This document shows positions 51,883 to 61,177 of a stretch of 64,000 nt of DNA, piece after piece. The DNA comes from JBOZRQ01 sp050789255 (GTDB lineage Bacteria > Bacillota > Sulfobacillia > Symbiobacteriales > Symbiobacteriaceae). Location: contig JBOZRQ010000006.1 in the NCBI GenBank assembly GCA_050789255.1, positions 17,433 through 81,432 of the forward strand, written 5' to 3'. The notes below the pieces were generated by a model. It saw nothing but the letters and a program-made list of their open reading frames with translations. It was not told the origin of the DNA and made no database searches. Position numbers and translations under genes: made by a program. The stretch's first letter is position 1. Each line of letters begins with the position of its first letter.

Positions 51883-52898
51883 GTCTCGATCGGCAGCGAC
51901 CACTCCGCCGCCTTGATCCAGGAGCGGTTGCTGAACTCCCGGCCCACCAACACCACCCGGTTCGCATGGACCTGGACATAGAGCCCCTGAGCGGGGTTCC
52001 AGCTGCCTTCGGCGGCCCGAGTGCGGCCGACCGAGGCGTTGGTGATCCAGTGGAAGGTCGTGTCGCGCACGTAATGCCCGTCGGTGTTGAAGTTCCGGTG
52101 CGTGTGGCCCGACAGGACGAACACGTTGCGGTACGGCCTGAGAATCTCCCGGAACTCCTTGTTCCGGATCACCCGGTGCGCGCCGCCGTCCTGCCCGTCG
52201 GGCGGCAAGGGCTGGTGGATGAAGACGAAGGCCGGCTTGCCGTCGGCGTGGGGCTTGAGCGTCTCCTTCAGCCAGGCGAGTTGCTCGTCCGAGTACCAGG
52301 CGCCCTCGCTGACCTCGGGCCGCTCCTGCACGTAGGCCTCCTGCGAGACCATGATCAGGTGGACCCCGCCCACCCAGGCGTCGCTGTAAGGGCGGTCGAG
52401 GCCCATGAAGCGCATGAAGCGCTCACGGGCGCCGGCATCCGTCTGGCCGTTGGGCACGGTGTCCTTAGACCATTCGCCCTTGGCGTCGTACCAGATGCCG
52501 TAGTACTCGTGGTTGCCCATGTTCCCGTACATGGGGGGCAGCTTGAACTCCCCGAAGATCTTCCGCAGCAGCTGGTACTCCTCGTCCCGGCCGCCGTCGA
52601 CCAGGTCGCCGCCGAGGACCAGGGCCTCCACCGGGAGCTCAAAGTGAGTGATATCGTTCAGCGCCAGGCGGAGCTTCTCTTCCATGTCCCCGTTGGATGT
52701 GGAGAGATGGATGTCGCTGAGCAGGAAGAACGAGAAGAGCGGTTTGCCGCCCTGAAGGATGGCGGGGGTATAGGCATCGGCGGGCGGCACGGCGCTGCGC
52801 CGGCTACGCCACACCTCCCAGAGGGCGGTACCGCCGGCCACGGCCACCAGCCCGGAGACGAGGGCCTTGATCAAGTTTCGCCTGGAGAGCATCGGCAA
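51879..52898 (-). CDS. Tat-exported calcineurin-like metallophosphoesterase
   Basis: A TTG at 52898 follows GGGGGG by 6 nt (ATG 52892 is 12 nt away). The 339-aa protein begins with a twin-arginine signal (LSRRNLIKALVSGLVAVAGG). The calcineurin-like motifs are complete: LSDIHLS, GGDLVDGG, GNHEYYG, IHQPLP and LSGHTHRNF. It would act outside the membrane on a phospho-ester of unknown identity. It is translationally coupled to the PPTase gene downstream, a pairing that may be only positional. Confidence 0.93.
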   Translation of the reverse strand: MPMLSRRNLIKALVSGLVAVAGGTALWEVWRSRRSAVPPADAYTPAILQGGKPLFSFFLLSDIHLSTSNGDMEEKLRLALNDITHFELPVEALVLGGDLVDGGRDEEYQLLRKIFGEFKLPPMYGNMGNHEYYGIWYDAKGEWSKDTVPNGQTDAGARERFMRFMGLDRPYSDAWVGGVHLIMVSQEAYVQERPEVSEGAWYSDEQLAWLKETLKPHADGKPAFVFIHQPLPPDGQDGGAHRVIRNKEFREILRPYRNVFVLSGHTHRNFNTDGHYVRDTTFHWITNASVGRTRAAEGSWNPAQGLYVQVHANRVVLVGREFSNRSWIKAAEWSLPIET

Positions 52899-52917
52899 GC
52901 GGTTCCCCCCATGTCAC

Positions 52918-54267
<1,350 letters not shown>

Positions 54268-54331
54268 GCAGATCACCCCTGGCCCTCTCTATTCGCCGCG
54301 GCGCCCCCCTATCATCCTGCCTTACACAAAA

Positions 54332-55735
54332 CTAACCGGGCAACTGGACCACAAAGCGGGCGCCGCCCCCCGGGGCGGCCGGGTCGACCTGGATCTGCCC
54401 GCCGTGGGCCTCGACGATGGTCTTGACGATCGAGAGCCCCAGGCCCACACCGGCGTCGCGCCGGCGGGCCGCATCGGCCCGGTAGAACGGCTCAAAGAGC
54501 ATCGGGACCGCCTCGGGATCGATCCCGGGGCCATGGTCGCGCACGGCGATCCAGACTCCGGCCTGGTTGCGCCCGGCCTCGATCTCGACCGGGGCGCCGC
54601 CCGCCTCCACGCCGTTGCGGGCCAGGTTCGCCACCAGCCGCTCCAGGGCGATCGGGTCGCCGGTCACCGCCAGGTCGGCGGGCGCCGACACCTGCACCTC
54701 CTGGCCGGTGGAGCGGCGGACCTCCGAGCCCACCCGCTCCAGCAGGGGCGCCAGGGGCAGGTCCGGCTCCATGCTGAGGCCGGCGCCCCGCTCGTAGCGG
54801 GCCAGAATCAAGAGATGCTCAGCCAGGCTGGTCAGGCGCCCCGTCTCCTCCAGCGCCCCGACCAGGGCCTGCTCGTACTCCTCCGGGGTGCGGGTGCGGC
54901 GCAGGGTTACCTCCAGCTCGGCCCGCATGGCCGCCAGCGGCCCCCGCAGCTCATGCGCAGCGGATGCCACGAAGCGCCCCTGTGCCTCAAAGGATTCCTG
55001 GAGGCGGCCGACCATGGCGTTCAGCACCGTGGTCAGGCGCTGCAGCGTCTCGTCGTGCCAGCCCTCGGGGATCCGCACATTCAGGGTCCGGGTGGTCACG
55101 GACCCAGCGATGTCCATGATCCGCCGCAGCGGCCGGTAGGTCTCCCCGGCCATGCGCCAGGTGATCACGCCCGACAGGGCCACGCCCACCAGGGAGAGCA
55201 GGATCATCCCCCGCAGCACCTGGGGCAGGACGTCACCCATCATGCCCAGCGGCATGCCCACCATGAGAACGTGGGCATCCCGCCGGGGGCCCGTCGGCAT
55301 GTAGATGACCCGAATCTCCCCCTTCACGGGGGTCATCGCCAGCCACCAGCTCGGGCCGCTCCGGACAGCGAGGCGCCGCTCCCCCGCCGGGGCGACCGAG
55401 GAGAAGGCCGTTCGCTGCTGCCGGGCAGCCTCCAGCGCCGCAGGGTCCACCGGCAGGTCGCCCGAACCTGACTGCACGTTGCCATCGGGGTCGACTACCT
55501 GCACCAGCCGGGCGCCGGGGTCCCGCCGCTCGAACTCGTGGGCCCGCTCCAGCATGTCCGGCCCGCCGCGGCTCTGCATCGGCACGGCTGCCCGCAGGGC
55601 CATATCGACGCCCTCACGCAGCAAGACCGCCGTCAAGCCGTAGGCTGAGGCGGTAAACAGGAAGAGGAGGAGGCTAAGCAGGCCCGAGGTGGTGATCGCC
55701 ACCCGGGCTGGAAGGCTTGTGCGCCATATTTTCAC
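54332..55735 (-). CDS. Two-component sensor histidine kinase
   Basis: The GTG at 55735 overlaps the stop of the response regulator gene by four bases, so regulator and kinase are coupled. The 467-aa protein has TM1 (about 12-37), a periplasmic-side sensor (about 38-185), TM2 (VLRGMILLSLVGVALSGVIT), HAMP, HisKA with the phospho-acceptor in SAAHELRGPLAAMR, and HATPase with N-box LVANLARNGVEA, DHGPGID and GVGLGLSIVKTIVEAHGG. It looks like an OmpR-class kinase of the heavy-metal/envelope stress type. It is the last gene of the VTC/CotH/ApbE operon. Confidence 0.95.
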   Translation of the reverse strand: MKIWRTSLPARVAITTSGLLSLLLFLFTASAYGLTAVLLREGVDMALRAAVPMQSRGGPDMLERAHEFERRDPGARLVQVVDPDGNVQSGSGDLPVDPAALEAARQQRTAFSSVAPAGERRLAVRSGPSWWLAMTPVKGEIRVIYMPTGPRRDAHVLMVGMPLGMMGDVLPQVLRGMILLSLVGVALSGVITWRMAGETYRPLRRIMDIAGSVTTRTLNVRIPEGWHDETLQRLTTVLNAMVGRLQESFEAQGRFVASAAHELRGPLAAMRAELEVTLRRTRTPEEYEQALVGALEETGRLTSLAEHLLILARYERGAGLSMEPDLPLAPLLERVGSEVRRSTGQEVQVSAPADLAVTGDPIALERLVANLARNGVEAGGAPVEIEAGRNQAGVWIAVRDHGPGIDPEAVPMLFEPFYRADAARRRDAGVGLGLSIVKTIVEAHGGQIQVDPAAPGGGARFVVQLPG

Positions 55736-56412
55736 GGGTTCGCCTCCAGAATGTAGCCCAGCCCTCGCCGGGTCTGGATGTACTGGCGGTCTGAAACGAC
55801 GGCGACTCGCTTACGCAGGTTCTTCACCTGGGCTTCCACGGCGTTGTCCGTGATGTTCTCAGGCTCCTGCCAGCAGGCGTGCACCAGGGCCGACCGGGTC
55901 AGGATCTGGCCCGGGTGGCGGAGGAAGAGTGACATCAGCCGCATCTCGGTGGCGCTCAGTTCAACGACCTTGTCGCCCGCGGCGAGGCGGCTGGTCTGGG
56001 TGTCGAGCGTCAGCTCGCCGGCCCGCAGCACGGCGCCATCCGCCCGGCCGCCCCCGGCCCGCCGGGACAGGGCCTCCAGGCGGGCGAGCAGTTCGTCGAA
56101 GGCGAAGGGCTTCACCAGGTAGTCATCGGCGCCGGCCCGCAGGCCGGTCACCCGGTCGGCCACGGCGTCCAGGGCGGTCAGCATCAGCACGGGCGTGCCA
56201 ATCTCCTTGCGCCTCCAGCCCGCCAGGAGTTGATCCCCGGAGATGCCCGGCACCATGCGGTCCAGGATCACCAGCTGGTAGGGGCGCAGGTCCATCAGGA
56301 GCTGCGCCTCCTTGCCGTCCGGGGCGTGGTCAACCGTGTACCCCTCTTCTTGCAGCCCCCGCACCACCGATCGGGCCAGCCGCAGATCATCCTCGACGAG
56401 CAGAATCCGCAG
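55732..56412 (-). CDS. OmpR-family response regulator (CTG start)
   Basis: The first ATG/GTG/TTG in this frame (GTG 56367) would delete the first receiver strand and the acidic pair. The frame continues upstream as LRILLVEDDLRLARSV and a CTG at 56412 lies 7 nt after AAGGGGGTG, so I take CTG as the start (226 aa). With it the receiver is complete: Asp8/Asp9, phospho-acceptor Asp51 in LVILDRMVPG, Thr in MLTALD and Lys in VKPFAF. The C-terminus is a winged helix (RQYIQTRRGLGYILE). It overlaps the membrane protein gene upstream by 26 nt. Confidence 0.88.
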   Translation of the reverse strand: MRILLVEDDLRLARSVVRGLQEEGYTVDHAPDGKEAQLLMDLRPYQLVILDRMVPGISGDQLLAGWRRKEIGTPVLMLTALDAVADRVTGLRAGADDYLVKPFAFDELLARLEALSRRAGGGRADGAVLRAGELTLDTQTSRLAAGDKVVELSATEMRLMSLFLRHPGQILTRSALVHACWQEPENITDNAVEAQVKNLRKRVAVVSDRQYIQTRRGLGYILEANP

Positions 56413-56929
56413 GGCTGAACACCCCCTTGAAAATGCGCGCCGCCACCAGGGCCGCCACGCTCACAGCTGTTACTACATACATTAACCAAATCCCCGTGAT
56501 TTGGGTATCGGGGCCGAGGAAAACCCCGTGAACGAGCGCCATGGTGAACCCGACCAGGCTGAACTGGTGGATGGTCCGCCAGAGGGTGGCGCTCATGTAT
56601 TTGCGGACGTAGGTGGTGATGGAGGCCAGGAGGGCCAAATAGAACGAGACGGTGCCGATGCCCACAAAGAAGGGCTCATACTCGCTGGCGAAGGGGATCA
56701 GCAGCCCTCCCCAGGTGAAGGATGCGTGCTGGTTCCAGAGCAGGACCACGCCGTGGAAGACCGTGGTGTAGATGCCGGCAAGGGCCAGGAATTCGTGCAG
56801 ATCGATCCGGGCGGCCGGCGTGGAGAGCCGTTTGACGCCCATAGAATGCAGCAGCCCCAGGCAGACGGACGCCCACAGCAGTAGGTAGGCGACCAGGCCG
56901 GAAGAGCGGCTGAGAGTCCAGCTTAGCAA
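56387..56929 (-). CDS. Ferric reductase-like transmembrane protein
   Basis: A TTG at 56929 follows GGAGGTG by 8-10 nt and overlaps the ApbE stop. The 180-aa protein has about five or six TM helices with histidines in pairs suited to haem binding: LHEFLALAGIYTTVFHGVVL and TIHQFSLVGFTMALVHGVF. This is the pattern of the ferric reductase/YedZ-like transmembrane family (FRD domain). It could move electrons across the membrane together with a flavoprotein made by the neighbouring ApbE. The 3' end overlaps the response regulator start. Confidence 0.85.
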   Translation of the reverse strand: MLSWTLSRSSGLVAYLLLWASVCLGLLHSMGVKRLSTPAARIDLHEFLALAGIYTTVFHGVVLLWNQHASFTWGGLLIPFASEYEPFFVGIGTVSFYLALLASITTYVRKYMSATLWRTIHQFSLVGFTMALVHGVFLGPDTQITGIWLMYVVTAVSVAALVAARIFKGVFSPADSARRG

Positions 56930-57759
56930 GGGAGATACACCTCCATGCCCGGGGTTGGAATGATTGTACCCGCTTCATCGATGAGGAAACCGGAGCAGCC
57001 GTGCTCGATCAGCAGGGCGAGCCCCCATTTGGGTCCCAGGATGATGCTGGCCTTGGCCAGCACTTCGGCCCAGGCCGCCTGATCGGCCACGACGGTGGCA
57101 GCTACGATACCGGATTTGGCCGGGCGCCCTGTCGCCGGGTCGATGATGTGGTGCCGGTCCTGGCCCCAGCGGCGCCCCAGGGTGCTCGATGTGGCCACGG
57201 CACCGGCGTAGATGCCGAAGGTAAAGAGGGTGGCGTCGGGGTGGAAGGGGTCGGCGACCTCCACCTCCACCGGCGGGTCCAGGGGGGCGCTTTTCACGAA
57301 CAGGTCGCCGCCGGCGTTCACGACGAAGCGGGGCGCCTGCGTCAGGACGGCGGCGGCGCCATCAACCGCCAGGCCCTTGCCGATGCCGCCCAGGTCCAGC
57401 CGGACCCCGGGCGGAAGCCAGACTGCGCTGGCATCCGGCACGACCCGGATTCCCCGCCAGCGCCCGGCGGGAGCGGGGCGCCCTACCTCCTGGGGGCCCT
57501 GCTCGAAGCTCCGGCTGTACCCGGCGGCCTCGAGGGCGTCCAGCAGGGTGGGGTCGAAGACGCCCCGGGTGCGCTCGGCGGCAGTCAGTGCCTGCTGGAT
57601 GGCTGTAAGCAACAGGGGCGGCACGATCACCCAGCGCCCCTGGGAGCGGTTAAGCCGGGAGAGGGCGCTGTCCGGGTCGAACCGGCTCAGCGTCGACTCG
57701 ACCTCCCGGAACCAGGGCTCCAGGCCGGCGGCGCCATCCACCGAGACGTCGGTGTTCAT
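56923..57759 (-). CDS. apbE: FAD:protein FMN transferase ApbE
   Basis: ApbE transfers FMN from FAD onto a threonine of a target protein. Motifs seen are RLDLGGIGKGLAVDGAA, FVVNAGGDLFV, GRRWGQDRHHIIDPATGRPA and VVADQAAWAEVLAKA. The family N-terminus 'FxAMGT' appears as FRAMNTD. The start is uncertain: ATG 57759 is the M of that motif (278 aa) but lacks a clear ribosome binding site, whereas the frame is open back to 57945, with ATG 57897 behind AGGGGGG (324 aa) overlapping the upstream small gene. No signal peptide is encoded in this frame, though ApbE proteins are usually exported. Confidence 0.85.
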   Translation of the reverse strand: MNTDVSVDGAAGLEPWFREVESTLSRFDPDSALSRLNRSQGRWVIVPPLLLTAIQQALTAAERTRGVFDPTLLDALEAAGYSRSFEQGPQEVGRPAPAGRWRGIRVVPDASAVWLPPGVRLDLGGIGKGLAVDGAAAVLTQAPRFVVNAGGDLFVKSAPLDPPVEVEVADPFHPDATLFTFGIYAGAVATSSTLGRRWGQDRHHIIDPATGRPAKSGIVAATVVADQAAWAEVLAKASIILGPKWGLALLIEHGCSGFLIDEAGTIIPTPGMEVYLPC

Positions 57760-57775
57760 GGCCCGAAAGGACTCG

Positions 57776-58084
57776 CTAGGAGTGCTTGGTTCGGGTCCGG
57801 CGGGCTGGAGCCGTGGTACTTGAGCTACTGGACCCTGGGACGCTGGGCTGAGTCTGCTGCTGGGGCGGGGCGAGCCGGGGGGGCTGTACGCTGCCATTGG
57901 TACTGGTTCCCCCCTTACTGCTTGGCGTTTCAACCTGGGGTACACTGCTGGCGGCCTGCGGGGCGGGACTAGCAGCCTCCGCCTGATCGGCCGCCTCCGA
58001 GAAGCGTCCGGCGATGCCGGCGATCGCTCCTGCGCTCACAATCCCGATGGCCAGTTTGGCCAGGGCCATATTCACCTTGCTCAC
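57776..58084 (-). CDS. Small exported or membrane-anchored protein with Ser/Pro/Gln-rich tail
   Basis: The GTG at 58084 follows AGGGAGAG by 8 nt. The 102-aa product has a hydrophobic N-terminal helix (ALAKLAIGIVSAGAIAGIAG), which could be a signal peptide or anchor, then a low-complexity tail rich in Ala, Ser, Pro and Gln. No domain is recognised. It lies between cotH-like and apbE genes. Its end overlaps out-of-frame with the open upstream part of apbE, across runs of six G and seven C (minus strand), so a frameshift could join the anchor to ApbE. Confidence 0.65.
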   Translation of the reverse strand: MSKVNMALAKLAIGIVSAGAIAGIAGRFSEAADQAEAASPAPQAASSVPQVETPSSKGGTSTNGSVQPPRLAPPQQQTQPSVPGSSSSSTTAPARRTRTKHS

Positions 58085-58109
58085 CGTGTCTTCTCTCCCT
58101 TGTTGTGAT

Positions 58110-59663
58110 TCAGATTCGGGGCTTCAGCCGCCAAACGAGTAGGATTGCACCCAGCAGGAGGGCGCCCGACAGCGCCAGCGGGATGGCCTGGGTGGACCGC
58201 ATCGTGGCTGGGGGTTGCATCCCGCCCGGAGGTTGCATTCCGTTCGGAGGCTGCCCTCTGCTGGCGCCGCCCTGCGCTCTGCCACCGGGCCCACCGGCGC
58301 CGGGCCCGCCCCGCACGCCCATGCCGCTGCCGTCGCCCTTGGAGGGCAGCTTGCCGTCTAGCTGCTGTCGCACGTTGGCCACACGCTGCTTCACGAAGGT
58401 GACCAGGCCGATCTGGCTGCCACCGAAACCCGGTCCCCCGGGGCCCTGCCGCTGACCAGGCTGCCCTGGCTGCTGGCCAGTCTGGCCGGCCGGAACCTCC
58501 TTGTCGAGCCCCTGCCGGAACTCATCGTAGGTGTAGAACTTGGTCGGATCCGCCTTGACGAAGGGGGCGATGACCGCCTGTACCGCGCGGGCCCGTGCCT
58601 CAAACCGATCCGGGTTCAGGTAGCCGTCGGCCAGTTGCCGGATGTAGCCGTGGTATCTCTCCAGGTACTCGGGGACCGCCAGCAGCTTGACAATCAGCGG
58701 GCGGTCAGCGAGTGGGCCCATGGTGGGCTCATCGATCTTCACACCGATCATCTGGTCGATGGTGCCGCCCATGTTGAACCCGGCAAAGGACATATTGAGG
58801 TCCCACGGGATGATCGAGAAGCGGCCGCCTTGTTCGTACAGGTAGTAGTTGTGGAGCATGGAGCCCTGATAGGAGTCGAAGTTGGAAAGCACTGTGGAGG
58901 TGGCGAAGTAGCGGAGAATGGCGTCCACATTCAGGTGCTTCTCCAAATCGCCGCCGTTGTTGAGGGCGTCCAGCATCGCCAGGAGCGGCTTGTGGTCGGT
59001 GGTCTTATCTTTGGTTTTGTAGACCACTCCGGTGTAGTTCTCCATGGAGTTGCCGTACCACTTAAGGTCGGCGCCCTTGCCCTGCTGGCTGGCCGGCTTG
59101 TAGAGGTCCCCGGTGCCGGTGGCGAAGTGGCGGGCCAGGAAGGGCGCCCCCACCTGCTCCACCGCCAGGTAGAGACCCCACGGCTTGCCGTTCAGGCTCA
59201 GCTGCACCCAGGTTATCTTCGGCGTGGGGAGCCCCATGGAGGCGAAGGCCTCATAGCTCAAGTACTCCCGCAGAAAGGACGGGTCGCTGAAGTTATTGTT
59301 CAGGTTGATGGTGCCGATGCCCTCCAGCAGTTGTCCGTCCACGTAGCGGTCCAGGTCCAGCTTGAAGCTGAAGCGCTTGGAGTCGCTGCGGGCCACGGAG
59401 GAGAGGCTGGAGTTGCCCTTGGCGCGGAAGGCCACCTCGGTGAACGAGTGCCCGTCCCAGCTAACGCTCGCAGGGTACTCCTTCTCGTCTGTGGCGTTGG
59501 CCAGCAGGTGTTCGAGGTCGGCCTCCGCCATCGTCACCGCAACGGTGATCACCTGGTCCTTCGGAAACGCTGTCGAGGCAGCCTCTGACCGTCCCGCGGC
59601 GGACAGCAGCAGCACGGTCAGGACCCCGGCGAGCCAACGGTGTACGCTACGCAACGTAATCAC
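58110..59663 (-). CDS. CotH-family protein, exported with C-terminal membrane anchor
   Basis: The 517-aa protein begins with a signal peptide (HRWLAGVLTVLLLSAAG) and has the CotH fold: VAFRAKGNSSL, KRFSFKLDLDRY, LNNNFSDPSFLREYLSYEAF, WVQLSLNGKPWGLYLAVEQV and FSIIPWDLNMSF. CotH proteins are atypical kinases that phosphorylate spore coat or surface proteins. The usual WDLD metal motif is WDLN here, which may lower or alter activity. A Gly/Pro/Gln-rich tail leads to a final TM helix (AIPLALSGALLLGAILLVW). No good ribosome binding site is seen for GTG 59663; TTG 59654 is an alternative. It overlaps the DUF4956 gene by 17 bases. Confidence 0.9.
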   Translation of the reverse strand: MITLRSVHRWLAGVLTVLLLSAAGRSEAASTAFPKDQVITVAVTMAEADLEHLLANATDEKEYPASVSWDGHSFTEVAFRAKGNSSLSSVARSDSKRFSFKLDLDRYVDGQLLEGIGTINLNNNFSDPSFLREYLSYEAFASMGLPTPKITWVQLSLNGKPWGLYLAVEQVGAPFLARHFATGTGDLYKPASQQGKGADLKWYGNSMENYTGVVYKTKDKTTDHKPLLAMLDALNNGGDLEKHLNVDAILRYFATSTVLSNFDSYQGSMLHNYYLYEQGGRFSIIPWDLNMSFAGFNMGGTIDQMIGVKIDEPTMGPLADRPLIVKLLAVPEYLERYHGYIRQLADGYLNPDRFEARARAVQAVIAPFVKADPTKFYTYDEFRQGLDKEVPAGQTGQQPGQPGQRQGPGGPGFGGSQIGLVTFVKQRVANVRQQLDGKLPSKGDGSGMGVRGGPGAGGPGGRAQGGASRGQPPNGMQPPGGMQPPATMRSTQAIPLALSGALLLGAILLVWRLKPRI

Positions 59664-60333
59664 CGTTGTAGGTGATCAGGACGGCGTTTTCCACGCCTGC
59701 GATTCCGGCAACCTCACTCACCAGCTGGCTGGCGCCATCCCTCAGGCGGACCTCGTAGGTCGCTTCCACGCTGCTCGGGGAGATGGTCTTCGACTTCAGG
59801 TTGAAGCGCTGCTTGGAAGCAGTGAGGGCTGCATGGACAGCCATATCGGCGGTCTCGCCGTTGGAACTGACCACCAGCAGGTAGGGAGCGTCGCCCGCAG
59901 GCATCCGGCTCAGCGCGAAGAGCACCAGCCCGACGATCGCCGAGCCCAGAACCGCCAGCACGTAGAGGCCGGCGCCAGTCACAATGCCCACGGCAAAGGC
60001 CCAGAACAGGAAGACCAGATCCATCGGGTCCTTCACGGCGGTCCGGAAGCGCACAATGGAGAGGGCGCCGACCATGCCGAGGGAGAGGACCACGTTGGAG
60101 GTTACCGCCGTGATCACCAGCGAGGTGATCATCGTGATGGCGATCAGGGAGATGTTGAAGGAGCGGGAGTAGAGTACCCCGCGGAAGGTGCGCTTGTAGC
60201 AGAGGTACTGGAAGAGACCGAGGGCGAAGGCCAGCCCCAGGGTGATCAGAATGCGGCCCAGGGTCAGTTCCTGCCCGGCGGTCGACAGGAAGCTCTTCTT
60301 GAACAGGTCGCTGAAGTTGAGGGTTTGATTCAT
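59647..60333 (-). CDS. DUF4956 membrane protein
   Basis: The ATG at 60333 follows GGGAGGATC. The 228-aa protein has about four TM helices in its first two thirds and the conserved DUF4956 stretch LSLGMVGALSIVRFRTAVKDPMDLVFLFWAFAVG, then a soluble ferredoxin-like C-terminal domain (about 150-228). DUF4956 genes commonly sit beside VTC-domain and CotH genes, and the same trio is present here. Its role, perhaps transport or export linked to polyphosphate or surface phosphorylation, is not established. Confidence 0.92.
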   Translation of the reverse strand: MNQTLNFSDLFKKSFLSTAGQELTLGRILITLGLAFALGLFQYLCYKRTFRGVLYSRSFNISLIAITMITSLVITAVTSNVVLSLGMVGALSIVRFRTAVKDPMDLVFLFWAFAVGIVTGAGLYVLAVLGSAIVGLVLFALSRMPAGDAPYLLVVSSNGETADMAVHAALTASKQRFNLKSKTISPSSVEATYEVRLRDGASQLVSEVAGIAGVENAVLITYNGDYVA

Positions 60334-60336
60334 GGG

Positions 60337-61044
60337 TTATTGATCCTCCCAGGCGTGGGTTTTGCAGAACGTACGGCAGAGTACATATTTGGTGGCCGAC
60401 TGTCGGGTGAGCGAGTCCACCTGGAGCAGGTCCTGCACGGGCCTGGGCAGGAAGGACTCGTATTTGACCTCCAGGATCGTCAGGCCATCGATCGGGGCCG
60501 GCACCAGCGGCGCCTCGCGGAAGAGGTCCAGATTGGTCAGCCCGCTGCGCAGCTGCTTGTCGAAGGTAATCCGGACGTTGCCTTGCGGATGGATGTAAGC
60601 CTCCCGGACGTAGTCGACGATCACCTTCGGCCGGAGCAGCCGGTTGTCCATCTGCCAGGCGATCTCCTCCAGCAGGGGCTGACCGGTCTCACGCAGGGGC
60701 TCGGCCTGGCCCGTCCGGAGCGCCTCGTACAGCGGCCGGTCGATGCGCAGCCGCTCCTTGCGGCAGCCCTCGCCGTTCTTGATCTTCTTCTCCAGCAGAA
60801 TCGCGTCGCCACGGCCGCCGTAGATGCGGGCCCGCACCTTTTGCCGGTGCTGAAGCCCCGCCAGCTTCTCGTACAGGGCCGAGTCGGCGGCGTCATCAAA
60901 GTAGAGGCTGGTGATGCGGTACTCGCCGGTAGGGCCGGCGTTGGGGTCGGGGCGGAGCAAATGGCGAAGTCGTTGCCGCATCAGGTGGTACTGATGAGGC
61001 CCGACAAAGAACTTGAGTTCATGGCGATACGGCTCGTTGCTCAC
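60337..61044 (-). CDS. VTC-domain (polyphosphate polymerase-like) protein
   Basis: This 235-aa protein has the VTC/triphosphate-tunnel signature: YRHELKFFVG at the very start, YRITSLYFDD, KVRARIYGG, LLEKKIKNG, PKVIVDYVREAY, VRITFDKQLRSGL and ILEVKYE. In yeast Vtc4 the tunnel domain makes polyphosphate from ATP; bacterial homologues beside CotH/DUF4956 are poorly studied. GTG 61044 lacks a clear Shine-Dalgarno sequence, but the start cannot be later because RHELKF is conserved. It is the first gene of a minus-strand run that continues without a terminator to the histidine kinase at 54332. Confidence 0.92.
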   Translation of the reverse strand: MSNEPYRHELKFFVGPHQYHLMRQRLRHLLRPDPNAGPTGEYRITSLYFDDAADSALYEKLAGLQHRQKVRARIYGGRGDAILLEKKIKNGEGCRKERLRIDRPLYEALRTGQAEPLRETGQPLLEEIAWQMDNRLLRPKVIVDYVREAYIHPQGNVRITFDKQLRSGLTNLDLFREAPLVPAPIDGLTILEVKYESFLPRPVQDLLQVDSLTRQSATKYVLCRTFCKTHAWEDQ

Positions 61045-61121
61045 GGTTTCACGTCTTCAGTCGCCGGTTGTGATGTTGCTATCTTAGGGCTCCTAGCTGA
61101 ATGGGACCTGAAAACGATGTG

Positions 61122-61166
61122 AACAGAATATAAAGACCCGCCCGGCAGATTTCGCCAGGCGGGCCT
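61122..61166 (-). terminator. Terminator of the SMR transporter gene
   Basis: Read on the minus strand, CCCGCC-TGGC pairs with GCC-GGGCGGG and is followed by TCTTTATATTC. It lies between the SMR stop and the VTC start and separates the two operons. Confidence 0.8.
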
Positions 61167-61177
61167 TGTGCGGAGTG

